Positions 8,108-17,006 of a DNA stretch of 64,000 bases are shown piece by piece. A model generated the notes under the pieces. That model saw only the letters and a program-made list of their open reading frames with translations, had not been told where the DNA came from and searched no databases. Source of the DNA: Salinisphaera hydrothermalis C41B8 (GTDB lineage: Bacteria > Pseudomonadota > Gammaproteobacteria > Nevskiales > Salinisphaeraceae); contig NZ_APNK01000010.1 in NCBI RefSeq assembly GCF_000732535.1, positions 1-64,000 of the forward strand, in the 5' to 3' direction. Made by a program: the position numbers and the translations under genes. How positions within the stretch are numbered: the first letter of the stretch is position 1; each line of letters starts with the position of its first letter.

Positions 8108-9352
8108 ATGGCCGTGAATCTGGAATCCAGCGAGCAGGTCCTGCCGCCGGAACCCGACAAGCGTTATGTCCGCGATCGGATGGTCTGGAATCCAGCCATG
8201 CACGCGATCCCGGTTTCGGGCATTCGCCGCATGGTCAATCGGGCCGCCGAGCTGGACGACGTGGTGCATCTGTCGATCGGCCAGCCGGATTTTCCGACGC
8301 CGAAACACATTATCGATGCGCATATCCACGCGCTGCAGAACGGCCAGACCGGCTACACGATGGATGCGGGGCTGCCGGAGCTGCTCACGGCGTTGAAGGA
8401 GTATTACAACGCCAAGTACCGCAGCACGCTGGACGAGGACAACTTCCTCATCACCACCGGTGCGACGGAAGGCATCTACCTGATGATTACCGCCATGGCG
8501 GCGCCGGGGCGTGAGTTCATCATCGCCGACCCGACGTTCCTGCTGTACGCGCCGCTGATCCGCATGAACGGCGGCCAGGTGCGCACGGTGCCCACCAAGG
8601 CGAGCGAAGGCCATCAGATCGATCCCGAGCGGATCATCGACATGATCGGGCCGAACACGCACGCGATTATTCTCAATTCGCCGTCGAACCCGACGGGCAC
8701 GGTCTATCCGCGCGAAACCATCGAATGGCTGTGCCAGGAAGCGGCGTATCGCGGCGTCGAGATCCTGTCGGACGAGGTTTATGACAACCTGATCCTCGAC
8801 GATATCGACTACCCGAGCGTGCTGTCCTGCGCGACCGATCTCGACGGCGTGGCCGTGGTCTCGAGTTTCTCGAAGACCTATGCCATGCCGGGCCTGCGCG
8901 TGGGCTGGATCGTGGCCGACCAGAACACCATCCGCACGCTGCGCCGCTATCACATGTTCACCACCACGGTGGCGAGCACGCCGGCGCAGTGGGCGGGGGT
9001 CGCCGCGCTTTACGGCGATCAGTCGTGTATCACCGAGATGGTCACCGAATACGCGCGGCGTCGCGATCGCGTAGTCGATCTGGTGGGCGACACCCCGGGG
9101 CTGACCGGCTACTGGCCGCAGGGCGCATTCTATATTGCGCCGTCGCTGCCGGCCGGCGTGGATGCCGGCAAGCTGGCCATGCGCATGCTGGAAGAAACCG
9201 GCGTCTGCGTGATTCCGGGCGATGCCTTCGGCGAAGGGTCGTCGAACCTGCTGCGCATCTCTTACTCGACCTCGATGGACAAGATCGAGGAGGCGTTCGC
9301 TCGCATGCAGCCCTGGCTGGAACGCCAGCCGGAGTTCGCCCGCTACGGTTGA
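8108..9352 (+). CDS. Class I/II PLP-dependent aminotransferase (aspartate-aminotransferase-like)
   Basis: 414 aa, fold-type I aminotransferase of the AspC/PatA-like Iγ group. Start at 8108, with AAGAGG upstream; the open frame reaches further back to 8027 without similarity. Motifs: LSIGQPDFPTP substrate-binding start, NSPSNPTG (Asn contacts PLP), DEVYDNL (Asp contacts the pyridine N), and the Schiff-base Lys in SSFSKTYAMPGLRVGW (about residue 256). The carboxylate-binding Arg is in LLRISYS. Specific amino donor cannot be told from sequence. Transcribed alone, ending in a strong terminator; it shares a 187-bp divergent promoter region with the 2-hydroxyacid dehydrogenase. Confidence 0.87.
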   Translation: MAVNLESSEQVLPPEPDKRYVRDRMVWNPAMHAIPVSGIRRMVNRAAELDDVVHLSIGQPDFPTPKHIIDAHIHALQNGQTGYTMDAGLPELLTALKEYYNAKYRSTLDEDNFLITTGATEGIYLMITAMAAPGREFIIADPTFLLYAPLIRMNGGQVRTVPTKASEGHQIDPERIIDMIGPNTHAIILNSPSNPTGTVYPRETIEWLCQEAAYRGVEILSDEVYDNLILDDIDYPSVLSCATDLDGVAVVSSFSKTYAMPGLRVGWIVADQNTIRTLRRYHMFTTTVASTPAQWAGVAALYGDQSCITEMVTEYARRRDRVVDLVGDTPGLTGYWPQGAFYIAPSLPAGVDAGKLAMRMLEETGVCVIPGDAFGEGSSNLLRISYSTSMDKIEEAFARMQPWLERQPEFARYG

Positions 9353-9371
9353 TCCATCCCGATTCGGTCAG

Positions 9372-9404
9372 AAGCCGCCCGATCGACGTCGGGCGGCTTT
9401 TTTG
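9372..9404 (+). terminator. Rho-independent terminator after the aminotransferase gene
   Basis: An 11-bp stem (AAGCCGCCCGA / TCGGGCGGCTT) with a six-base loop runs into a T-tract at 9398-9404, 20 bp after the stop codon. Confidence 0.92.
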
Positions 9405-9422
9405 TGCCCGGCCGCTCGGGCA

Positions 9423-10250
9423 TCAGGACCGATCCGCCACCGAGCCGCACGCCGCGGCGGGCGCATCGTGTGCCTTGGCCACGGCCGGCATGTGGCTGTA
9501 GTAGCTCACCCGTACCGGGTACACCTTGCCCTGATCGTTATGCATGTTGCCGATGCCGCGGTATTCCAGCAGGCGTTCGGTCTTCGGATCGTAGGTGAGC
9601 TTGAGCGAGGGCACGAAGTGGCTGATTAGAAACATGTCCAGCTCGGCCTTGAAGTTCACTGCCGGCTTGCCCTCGAAAGTGGTATCGCCAGTCTTGTAGG
9701 CCTTGAGATCGATGACGGACTGGCGCCCGGCCGCCACGAACTTGAAGGCGATCGTCTGGCCGCCATTGAGCTCGTCGAAGTGTTGCTGTACCAGCGGGTT
9801 GAAGCCGGAATCGGCGGCCATCGGGTCATCGATGGTGAACGATTTGGTCTGAACCCTGGCGTTGGCCGACTCGCGTTTGAACATCGTCCATCGACCGTCG
9901 TCGTGCCGGATGCCTTCCTCATAGCCGGAGTTCGGCATGGTCATGCGGTAGACCGGCACGGTTGGATTGGCCGAGAAATCCATATGTTTTCTCGCCAGTA
10001 CCTGGCCGTGTGTGCCGATGTAGGTGACGTTCCAGGTGGTGATGTGGCCGTGGACGCGTTTGACCTCGTGGTGCTCGGTATAGCGATAGTCGCCGCCCTT
10101 GAGCGTGTAGCCATAGCCGTTGAAGCAGGTCAGCCCGTTGTCGTTGACTTGGGGCGTATCGGGTTGCGCAAACGCCGGGGCGGTGAGGAGCCAGGCCAGT
10201 GCGCCGACCAGGATGGCGGGTGAAATCTTAAGGCACTGCGGTCGGCGCAT
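9423..10250 (-). CDS. Secreted/periplasmic protein of unknown function
   Basis: 275 aa with a clear signal peptide (hydrophobic ILVGALAWLLTAP, likely cut after AFA near residue 28). The mature part is beta-rich (repeated YRYTEHHEV, VYRMTM, FKAELDMFLI, LKLTYDP) with no catalytic motif I recognise; only three Cys, one just inside the mature N-terminus. It is the last gene of a likely operon with the Cfa-like methyltransferase (36 bp upstream) and the DUF1295 membrane protein. By context it may act in the envelope on the lipid product or in its transport; that is inference. I do not assign a family. Confidence 0.8.
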   Translation of the reverse strand: MRRPQCLKISPAILVGALAWLLTAPAFAQPDTPQVNDNGLTCFNGYGYTLKGGDYRYTEHHEVKRVHGHITTWNVTYIGTHGQVLARKHMDFSANPTVPVYRMTMPNSGYEEGIRHDDGRWTMFKRESANARVQTKSFTIDDPMAADSGFNPLVQQHFDELNGGQTIAFKFVAAGRQSVIDLKAYKTGDTTFEGKPAVNFKAELDMFLISHFVPSLKLTYDPKTERLLEYRGIGNMHNDQGKVYPVRVSYYSHMPAVAKAHDAPAAACGSVADRS

Positions 10251-10286
10251 AGCGGTTTCCTCGTTTATTTATCGGGGCGTCATACC

Positions 10287-11348
10287 TCAGGTACGCACAT
10301 CGTCCAGCGCCCGACGCGGCGTGAACAGATAATGACCGACCCCCCATTCGTTGCCGCCGCCATAACCGAACAGCTCGGCGACCGCCATGAAGAACATGCG
10401 CCAGCGGTTGAACCAGCGCTCGGCGTCAGCTTCGCCGTAGGTTTCGCGCATCACGGCCATCACCGCATCGCGCTTGTCGTCCATGCGGGCGAGCCAGGCA
10501 TTGGCGGTGTCGCGGTAATGCGTGCCGGAAACCCACCAGCTGTCGCGTAGCAGCAGGTCGCGCTGGAAATGCGCGAACAGGCTCTGGCTGGGCATGACGC
10601 CGCCGGTGAAGAAATACCGCGCCATCCAGTCGTTGGCCGAATCGTTGGTGAAGCGATAGGCCAGATGTTTGTGCGCGAACACGTGCACGAACAGACGGCC
10701 GTGGTCGTCCAGCCAGCGGGCACAGCGCGAGAATAACTCGCGGTAGTTGCGCATGTGCTCGAACATCTCGATCGAGACGATGCGGTCGAACTGTTTCTCG
10801 CCCGGGTCGAAGCGATTGATGTCGCAGGTTTCCACGGTGAGGTTGTCGAGCTCGCGTTCGGCAGCGCGTGCTTCGATCCATTCGCGCTGCGTGGACGAGT
10901 TGGACACGGCACGAACCTGCGCATGCGGGAAACGCCGCGCGGCCCAGAGCGAGAACGAGCCCCAGCCGCAGCCGAGATCGAGAATCCGCTGGCCGTCGCG
11001 AATACGCGCCCGGTCTGCGGTGAGCGCCAGCATGGCGTGTTCGGCGGTATCCAGATCGTCGATGCCGGATTCGAACAGGCAGCCGCTGTATTTCAGATGC
11101 GCGCCGAGCACCTGCTCGAAGAACGCCGGCGGCAGCTCGTAGTGCTGGGCGTTGGCGTCGGCGGTGTGCTGCGCGATCGGGCCCGAGTTCGCGCGCTCGA
11201 GAAACGCCCGCATGGCCTCGTTGCGCTTGTCGGCGTTTTTGGCTTCCGGCGTGGCCAGGCGCTGGCCGATCAGCCGGCGCATGCCGGCGCGGGCGATGAA
11301 ATCCGGGACGAGCCCGCGTTCGCAGGCTTCGATGGGCAGACTATCCAA
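10287..11348 (-). CDS. Cyclopropane-fatty-acyl-phospholipid synthase family methyltransferase
   Basis: 353 aa, SAM-dependent methyltransferase that adds a methylene or methyl group to unsaturated acyl chains of membrane phospholipids. The SAM motif LDLGCGWGSF is at about 123-132, and the family's IVSIEMFEHM follows at about 188-197. The C-terminal half keeps the Cfa-type FTGGVMPS and YGGGNEWGVGHY segments. It is somewhat shorter than E. coli Cfa (382 aa) and lacks part of its N-terminal domain. It is 41 bp from the DUF1295 gene, a pairing seen where a methylated intermediate is then reduced (branched or furan fatty acids); which product is made here is not decided by sequence. Confidence 0.87.
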   Translation of the reverse strand: MDSLPIEACERGLVPDFIARAGMRRLIGQRLATPEAKNADKRNEAMRAFLERANSGPIAQHTADANAQHYELPPAFFEQVLGAHLKYSGCLFESGIDDLDTAEHAMLALTADRARIRDGQRILDLGCGWGSFSLWAARRFPHAQVRAVSNSSTQREWIEARAAERELDNLTVETCDINRFDPGEKQFDRIVSIEMFEHMRNYRELFSRCARWLDDHGRLFVHVFAHKHLAYRFTNDSANDWMARYFFTGGVMPSQSLFAHFQRDLLLRDSWWVSGTHYRDTANAWLARMDDKRDAVMAVMRETYGEADAERWFNRWRMFFMAVAELFGYGGGNEWGVGHYLFTPRRALDDVRT

Positions 11349-11389
11349 TCGCTCGGCTCCTTATCGCGATGCGTATGGGTGGACGATGG

Positions 11390-12172
11390 CTATTTCTTCG
11401 GCGGCCAGGGGATGAACGCGTTCGTGGTGCGTACGTATTCATCGTGGCCTTCGCGTTTTTTGGATGCATCCTTGCCCTCGACGGTCGGGATGCCGGAGAT
11501 CTTGAGCAATAGCGTCGCCATCAGGACGGGCCCGATCCACGTGGCAAACCACCACCAGCCGGCGCCGATCGCCAGCACGACATACGTCGCCCAATGCAGC
11601 GATTCGAAGAAATAATTGGGGTGGCGCGAGTAATACCACAGACCCTCGCGACAGACCTTGCCCTTGTTTTCGGGCTTGTCCTTGAACGCCTTGAGCTGCG
11701 CATCGGCCGTGCCTTCGCCAACCACCGAGATAAACCACACGATAACCGCCAGCGCGGCCGTCACGAACGACGGGGCGTTGTCCATATAGGCGATCACCAG
11801 CAGCGGGATCGACAGCACGGCGGCAATGACCGCCTGCAGGATGAAGAACCCGAACATGTACAGATCGGCCTTGTCGCCCCAGGCGTCGCGGGCCGCGGTA
11901 TAACGTGAGTCCTCGGGCTGGCCCTTCATGCGTACCGCGAGATAACTGGCCAGACGGAACGACCAGGCGATCGCCAGTACCGCCATCAGTAGGCGGCCTG
12001 CCACCGGCGCCGAGCCCGCGAGCGCATATTCCAGCGCGATGATCCCGATGGAGGCCGACCAGACCACATCCACGAGGCCTGCATTGCGGGTGAACAGCTG
12101 GATCGCCCAGACAATGGTGAGCAATACAACTGCGGTGAGCAGCGCGATGCCGAATACCGAAAGAGCCGCCAT
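11390..12172 (-). CDS. DUF1295 membrane protein, steroid 5-alpha-reductase-like
   Basis: 260 aa, six or seven predicted membrane segments. The C-terminal signature YSRHPNYFFE followed by hydrophobic helices is that of DUF1295 / isoprenylcysteine methyltransferase / 3-oxo-5-alpha-steroid 4-dehydrogenase-like proteins, and it ends with the usual FIPWPPKK. Members beside cfa-type genes are thought to reduce a methylene acyl intermediate. First gene of the three-gene minus-strand lipid operon (DUF1295, Cfa-like, secreted protein); the CocE-type hydrolase gene ends only 38 bp upstream and could be co-transcribed. Confidence 0.85.
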   Translation of the reverse strand: MAALSVFGIALLTAVVLLTIVWAIQLFTRNAGLVDVVWSASIGIIALEYALAGSAPVAGRLLMAVLAIAWSFRLASYLAVRMKGQPEDSRYTAARDAWGDKADLYMFGFFILQAVIAAVLSIPLLVIAYMDNAPSFVTAALAVIVWFISVVGEGTADAQLKAFKDKPENKGKVCREGLWYYSRHPNYFFESLHWATYVVLAIGAGWWWFATWIGPVLMATLLLKISGIPTVEGKDASKKREGHDEYVRTTNAFIPWPPKK

Positions 12173-12210
12173 GGCGCATGCCGTTGTCAGAACAAGAACA
12201 GGTGTTCAGC

Positions 12211-13962
12211 TTAACAGGCGCTCAGGTCCACCCACGGCAGGCCGAGCTGGCCGGCCACATCGATATGGCCCGGGATGGCAGAGAAACTGGCGAGATATTG
12301 CGGGTGATAACCGTAGACCAGCAGCCCGACCGTGTCGCCGTCGTAGACACGCGTGGCGATGCCGTTGAGTTCGATCGTGCGTTGGCCGGCGCCCCGAATC
12401 GGCCGCACCTGCTTGTTGACGAGCAGGGTGGTCGATACCCCAGGTCGCTGGATGCCGATGCCGACGAACGCCACCGGCGACGGGCCGCCGCCGGTGATGT
12501 CGATATCCACGGTCGGGATGCCGATCAGGGCGTGGTCGTCACCGGTGATGGTTTTGAGCGGCAGAAACACGCCGCCGCTGGCCAGTTCGTCGACGCGATC
12601 AGCCGGTAGGGCGTTGACGAGCCGGGCGAGCAGGGCCGTGTCGTGCTTGTCGCGGTCGTTGTCGCCGTCCAGCCAGCGCTTGACCAGATCGGTGGCTTTG
12701 CTCGTGGTTGCGGCGACCAGATGCCAGAGCCCGCCGAGCGTGTCCTCGCGGAGCACGCCCTTGAGCAGGTCGAGCCCGCCCGTCGCCGCCCGTCCTTCGA
12801 AGGCGAGCGTGCGCTCGCGGGCGACGGGCAGTTCTTCCATGGCGAGCTGGGTGTCGTCGTCGAGGATCACCCATGTGTGGGGGAAAGCGGTCGCCGGCGC
12901 TTCGCCCTTGAGCTTCCAGTCCAGCCAGGCCAGTTCGAAGGCCGCAGTCTCGACGCGCTGATCGCCCCAGGCCAGATGGGCATCGGTCTGGTAGGCGATG
13001 CGGTCGATGTCTTCAAGAAACGGCAGGCTGTGGCCGTGGCGCATTACAACGAGAGACACGTCGTTGCCGGCAGCTCGCAGGGCATTGGCGCTCGCCAGCC
13101 CTTCGTTGAGATTGAACAGCGTATCGCCCACGCCCTGCAGAATCAGGGCGTCGACCTGCGGCGGCTCGCGCTCGGGGCGTGGGTCAACGTGCTCGGCCTC
13201 ATGCGCGGCGTCAGCATCGAAAAATGAGGCAGGGCTGTGGTCGTAGAGCCGCTGGGCGACACGATTCGATACGCCGCGACCGGTCAAAGGCGAAGCCAGC
13301 CCCTGGAGCAGGGCGTGGTACATGATCGGATCGAGATCCATGCCCGATGTGGGCAGGCCGAGGGCGACCAGACCGCTGCCCCAGGCGGTCTTGACCACGT
13401 TATTCGGCGCCAGGCTGTAGCGCAGGTCGTGCCAGGTGGCGGTGGGCACGATGGCGACGAAGCGGCTGTCGACCGCCGCGCCGATCATCTGGAAGCCGCC
13501 GCCATAGGACAGCCCCAGCGCTCCGGCGACGAGTCGGCCGTCGCGCCGTGCCAGCCGCTCGCCGTGGGCCATCTCGTGTTCGGCCCAGTCGAGAATCGCC
13601 GAAATATCGCCGCCCTCGATATCCGGGTCCATGATGTGGACATGGCCGCCGGATTCGCCGAAACCACGCTGGTCGAAGCTGATCACGAAATAGCCGGCAT
13701 TCGCGGCGCGCCGCGCCGCTTCGCTCGACGGCAACGGACCACCGGACAACGATTCATAAACCGAAGGCTGCTCGCGATCCGTCAGGCGCGTACCGCCGAA
13801 ACCGTGCCCGTGGAGAATCAGCGGCGCGCTCTCGCCGGCGGCGAGCGCCGGCTGCATGACGGTGATCGCGATCTCGATGCCATCATCGGGATTGACGACC
13901 GTCGCGTGGTAATCGCGGGCGGGAAGAGGCGACTGTTTTGGGTTCTGACGGGATCGGGACAC
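12211..13962 (-). CDS. CocE/NonD-family alpha/beta hydrolase (peptidase S15-like)
   Basis: 583 aa. Residues about 25-350 form the alpha/beta-hydrolase core: oxyanion segment LILHGHGFGG (about 48-57), nucleophile elbow GLSYGGG (Ser about 152) and a late His in RHGHSLPF. A helical insertion follows, then a C-terminal beta-rich domain (about 480-583) of the X-Pro dipeptidyl-peptidase/CocE type. Substrates in the family range from esters to acyl peptides, so none is given. No signal peptide, hence cytoplasmic. The same strand as the lipid operon downstream. Confidence 0.82.
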   Translation of the reverse strand: MSRSRQNPKQSPLPARDYHATVVNPDDGIEIAITVMQPALAAGESAPLILHGHGFGGTRLTDREQPSVYESLSGGPLPSSEAARRAANAGYFVISFDQRGFGESGGHVHIMDPDIEGGDISAILDWAEHEMAHGERLARRDGRLVAGALGLSYGGGFQMIGAAVDSRFVAIVPTATWHDLRYSLAPNNVVKTAWGSGLVALGLPTSGMDLDPIMYHALLQGLASPLTGRGVSNRVAQRLYDHSPASFFDADAAHEAEHVDPRPEREPPQVDALILQGVGDTLFNLNEGLASANALRAAGNDVSLVVMRHGHSLPFLEDIDRIAYQTDAHLAWGDQRVETAAFELAWLDWKLKGEAPATAFPHTWVILDDDTQLAMEELPVARERTLAFEGRAATGGLDLLKGVLREDTLGGLWHLVAATTSKATDLVKRWLDGDNDRDKHDTALLARLVNALPADRVDELASGGVFLPLKTITGDDHALIGIPTVDIDITGGGPSPVAFVGIGIQRPGVSTTLLVNKQVRPIRGAGQRTIELNGIATRVYDGDTVGLLVYGYHPQYLASFSAIPGHIDVAGQLGLPWVDLSAC

Positions 13963-14067
13963 GATGCGGATTGTTCCGGGGCGAGCGATGAACCCACCTT
14001 AGAGGCTGTGGCGGTTTCGTACGAGGGCTTGGCCGAACCGGGCGCTGGGCCGCGCCGCGTCTATGGG

Positions 14068-15021
14068 TCAGCCAGGCTGGGCTGATGGTCGCCAGCGATC
14101 CCAGACGGGCGGATCGCCGACGGTTTGCAGCACGTGATCGACGAAGGCCTGAATTTTGGGCGGCCGTAGTCGCGCCGCGCTGTATAGCAGATGGATGGCG
14201 CGATCTTCCGGGGCGACTTCCCACTGCCAATCGGTGAGGATCGGGCGCAGTTCGCCGCTGGCCAGTTCGCGATCGATCAGCCAGGTCGGAAACAGCACGA
14301 TCCCCTGACCGAGCAGTGCGGCCGCCCGCAGGCTCGTGGCGTCGTCGCTGTAGAGCGAGCCGTCGATATCCAGCCGCTCGAAGTCGGTATCGGTGCGTTC
14401 GCGCCAGAACCAGCGCTGGCGGCCGTAATCGCCCTGGTAGCGCAGGCAGTCGTGGTCGAGCAGGTGCTCGGGGTGCGTCGGTTCACGGCGCCCGGCGAGA
14501 TAGGCCGGGGCCGCGGCGAGCACGTACTGCATCGGCCCGAGCCGGCGCGCGATCAGGCTGGAATCCTCCAGCCGACCCACACGAAAAGTGATGTCGCTGC
14601 CCGAGCGTACTGGGTCGACGAAGCGATCGGTCAGGCGCAGCTCGGTCTTGAGCTTCGGATATTGGCGGATAAAGCCGTGGACCAGTGGCACGACCTGTCG
14701 TTCGCCAAAGGCCACCGGCGCGTTGATGGTGAGCACGCCCGACGGTTCGTTGCCTTGCTCGAAGACGGTTTCGGTGGTCGTATCGAGCTGATCCAGCAGC
14801 GGGCGGATCGCCTCGAGATAGCGGGCTCCGGCTTCGGTCAACTCGACGGCGCGCGTGTGGCGATAGAACAGCGTCTGGCCGAGGCCGCGTTCAAGCGCCG
14901 CGATCTGGCGCGACACCGACGACACGGCGCGATGACTGCGATGGGCCGCGGCCGTGAAGCCGCCGCTGTCGACCACCAGCCGGAAGGTGCGCAGAGCATT
15001 GAGATCGAGATTGCGTTTCAT
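14068..15021 (-). CDS. LysR-family transcriptional regulator
   Basis: 317 aa. N-terminal winged helix-turn-helix at about 5-64 (DLNALRTFRLVVDSGGF, then HRAVSSVSRQIAALE) and a periplasmic-binding-like effector domain from about 90. The start at 15021 (MKRNLDLNAL) is where the family begins; the frame upstream of it overlaps the promoter region and is not conserved-looking. Divergent from the PRISE-like reductase gene at 15125 across 103 bp, the classic LysR arrangement, so it probably controls that gene. Confidence 0.88.
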   Translation of the reverse strand: MKRNLDLNALRTFRLVVDSGGFTAAAHRSHRAVSSVSRQIAALERGLGQTLFYRHTRAVELTEAGARYLEAIRPLLDQLDTTTETVFEQGNEPSGVLTINAPVAFGERQVVPLVHGFIRQYPKLKTELRLTDRFVDPVRSGSDITFRVGRLEDSSLIARRLGPMQYVLAAAPAYLAGRREPTHPEHLLDHDCLRYQGDYGRQRWFWRERTDTDFERLDIDGSLYSDDATSLRAAALLGQGIVLFPTWLIDRELASGELRPILTDWQWEVAPEDRAIHLLYSAARLRPPKIQAFVDHVLQTVGDPPVWDRWRPSAQPG

Positions 15022-15124
15022 GCAATAAATATTTGCGATGTGCGCGCTTGTTGCAAGCGTTGGTAGCCCGACAATGGGGCCTGTCATTTCCACCATGGCG
15101 GCATGGCCGCCGGAAACAGGAACT

Positions 15125-16192
15125 ATGCGCAAGGGAAACGCACTCGTCGTCGGCGCCACGGGCATTACCGGCGGCAACCTCGCCCAGTATCTGGTGGCCA
15201 GCGGTTGGACCGTCTACGGTTTGTCGCGTCGGCCCTCGAAGACGCCGGGCGTGGTGCCGGTATCGGCCGATCTGCTCGATGAGCAAGCCAGCGCCGAAGC
15301 GCTGAAGGGCCTGCCGATCACACACGTTTTCTACTGCACGTGGACGCAGCGCGATTCGGAAGACGAGAACGTGAAGGCCAACGGCGCGATGATGAACAAT
15401 CTGTTCGCGGCGTTGGATCCGGAACGTCTGACGCACGTCTCGCTGGTCACGGGGACCAAGCAGTATCTGGGCTCGTTCGAGGCCTATGGCAGCGGCAAGG
15501 TGGAAACACCGTTTCGCGAGTCGGCCGAACGCGTACCGGGGCCGAATTTCTATTACACGCTCGAAGACATCATGCGCGATGTCGCCGAGCGCTATGACAT
15601 CGCCTGGAACGTGCACCGCCCGCATACGGTGGTCGGCTATGCGCCGGGCAACATCATGAACATGGGCACGACGCTGGCGGTCTACGCCACGATCTGCCGC
15701 GAAACCGGGCGCGCCTTTACGTTCCCGGGGTCCACCGAGCAGTGGAACTATCTCACCGACATGACCGACGCGCTGCTGCTGGCACGCCAGATGGAATGGG
15801 CCGCGCTCGCGCCCGGTGCGGCCAACCAGGCGTTCAATACCGTCAACGGCGATACCTTCCGCTGGCGCCGGATGTGGACCGAGATCGGCGAATACTTCGG
15901 GCTTGAAGTCGCGGACTGCCCGGAAACCCCGCAGCCGCTCGAACAGCAAATGGCCGGTATCGAGGACACTTGGCGTGAGATCGCGGAGCGCCACGACTTG
16001 ATCGAGCCGGACGTCACGAAGCTGGCGTCGTGGTGGCATACCGACGGCGATCTCGGCCGAACGCAGGAATGCGTCAACGACGTGAACAAGTGCCGGGACT
16101 TCGGGTTCTACGAACACCGCGAGACGCGGGCGTCGTTCCTGGACCTGTTCGATCGGCTCGCGGCCGAGCGGATTATTCCGCCGATTCGTTGA
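15125..16192 (+). CDS. SDR-family oxidoreductase, PRISE-like (atypical extended SDR)
   Basis: 355 aa, NADPH-dependent. The Rossmann motif GATGITGGN is at about 10-18. Later landmarks (TWTQRDSEDENVKANGAM, TGTKQYLGSF, NFYYTLED, RPHTVVGYAPGN) match progesterone 5-beta-reductase/iridoid-synthase-like enzymes, which reduce activated C=C bonds of enones. The Lys of TGTK and Tyr of NFYY are the expected catalytic pair. Start at 15125 with AGGA upstream. Bacterial members act on various enones and the physiological substrate is unknown. Monocistronic, ending in a terminator at 16219-16252. Confidence 0.85.
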   Translation: MRKGNALVVGATGITGGNLAQYLVASGWTVYGLSRRPSKTPGVVPVSADLLDEQASAEALKGLPITHVFYCTWTQRDSEDENVKANGAMMNNLFAALDPERLTHVSLVTGTKQYLGSFEAYGSGKVETPFRESAERVPGPNFYYTLEDIMRDVAERYDIAWNVHRPHTVVGYAPGNIMNMGTTLAVYATICRETGRAFTFPGSTEQWNYLTDMTDALLLARQMEWAALAPGAANQAFNTVNGDTFRWRRMWTEIGEYFGLEVADCPETPQPLEQQMAGIEDTWREIAERHDLIEPDVTKLASWWHTDGDLGRTQECVNDVNKCRDFGFYEHRETRASFLDLFDRLAAERIIPPIR

Positions 16193-16218
16193 AGCGTTAT
16201 TCGGTGTTTTGAGCGAGG

Positions 16219-16252
16219 AGCCGGGTGGTGTGAACCTGCCCGGCTTTTTTTA
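16219..16252 (+). terminator. Rho-independent terminator after the PRISE-like gene
   Basis: Stem AGCCGGG / CCCGGCT with a 13-base loop, followed by a T-run at 16245-16251, 27 bp past the stop codon. Confidence 0.85.
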
Positions 16253-16448
16253 TATTCGCCGAATGTCGGCCGCGGCGCGAAATAGCGTGTCTATGGCATT
16301 GGGGGCGGTGGCTGGACTGGTTTGCTCGTATTGGCCGCTTGGGACTAGATTATCCGGCGCTACGACAGGTTCGTGATGGCCATTGGCTTTGGGGCGGGGC
16401 TGTCCGCGGGAGCGTGTGTGGGGTCGAGCCACGAGGCGTACGGAGTTT

Positions 16449-16852
16449 GGTTTCGCGCTGATGCGCGACTCCCTTTCGTTTGCTTGTCCAAACGAAAGGA
16501 AGCAAAGGAAACGACACCCTACCTTGCGCCGATGCTACGCATCGGTGCCCTGCGCGGCTCCGGCCGCAAGAGGGACAGCCGCGAAACTCGCGCTGCTGCG
16601 CAGCCCTCAGACACACGGCTGTCTTTTTCCTCTTGCGGCCTCCACTGCTCGGCGCTGCGCTCAAGGGGACCCGAATACAGACACGGTGCGCGAAGGTTGG
16701 GCGTTCGCGTCTGTATTCGAGCCCGTCTGAGGCGACGGAGACGCGAGCATCGGAGTGCACCGGCGCAGCCGGCGCCGATGCGGGTGCCTTTTGTTTTGGC
16801 TACTTTTATTTGGGCAAGCAAATAAAAGTGGCTCGCACATCAGTGCGAAACC
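16449..16852. repeat. Hairpin-ended repeat element, copy 2
   Basis: 404-bp copy of the element at 4645-5162, same orientation, about 85-90% alike by eye over the shared interior. Ends again GGTTTCGC...GCGAAACC. In its left hairpin the outermost pair differs from copy 1 in a compensatory way: CCTTTCGTTTG pairs with CAAACGAAAGG, where copy 1 has ACTTTCGTTTG with CAAACGAAAGT. The right 11-bp stem is unchanged. It lacks the extra 100 bases found in copy 1. It lies in an 814-bp intergenic stretch, which otherwise holds only the terminator at its left and a short hexamer tract at its right. Confidence 0.85.
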
Positions 16853-16890
16853 AACCTTGATACCGCCCGGTGGTTTGAATCAATACTCCT

Positions 16891-16914
16891 TTTCCGTTTC
16901 CGTTTCCGTTTCCG
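16891..16914. repeat. Hexamer tandem repeat (TTTCCG)4
   Basis: Four perfect TTTCCG units, preceded by a partial unit and followed by the variant TTCTCG. It lies between repeat copy 2 and the end of the thioesterase gene. Such tracts can change length by slippage, but it is not within a gene or an obvious promoter. Confidence 0.9.
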
Positions 16915-17006
16915 TTCTCGACAACTCGCCACTGCGATTGGCTTGTCCCGTCTTATGAGACGGCGTTTGCTCGTCTCGTTTGCGCCCTGGTGCTCTACTG
17001 CGCGCG

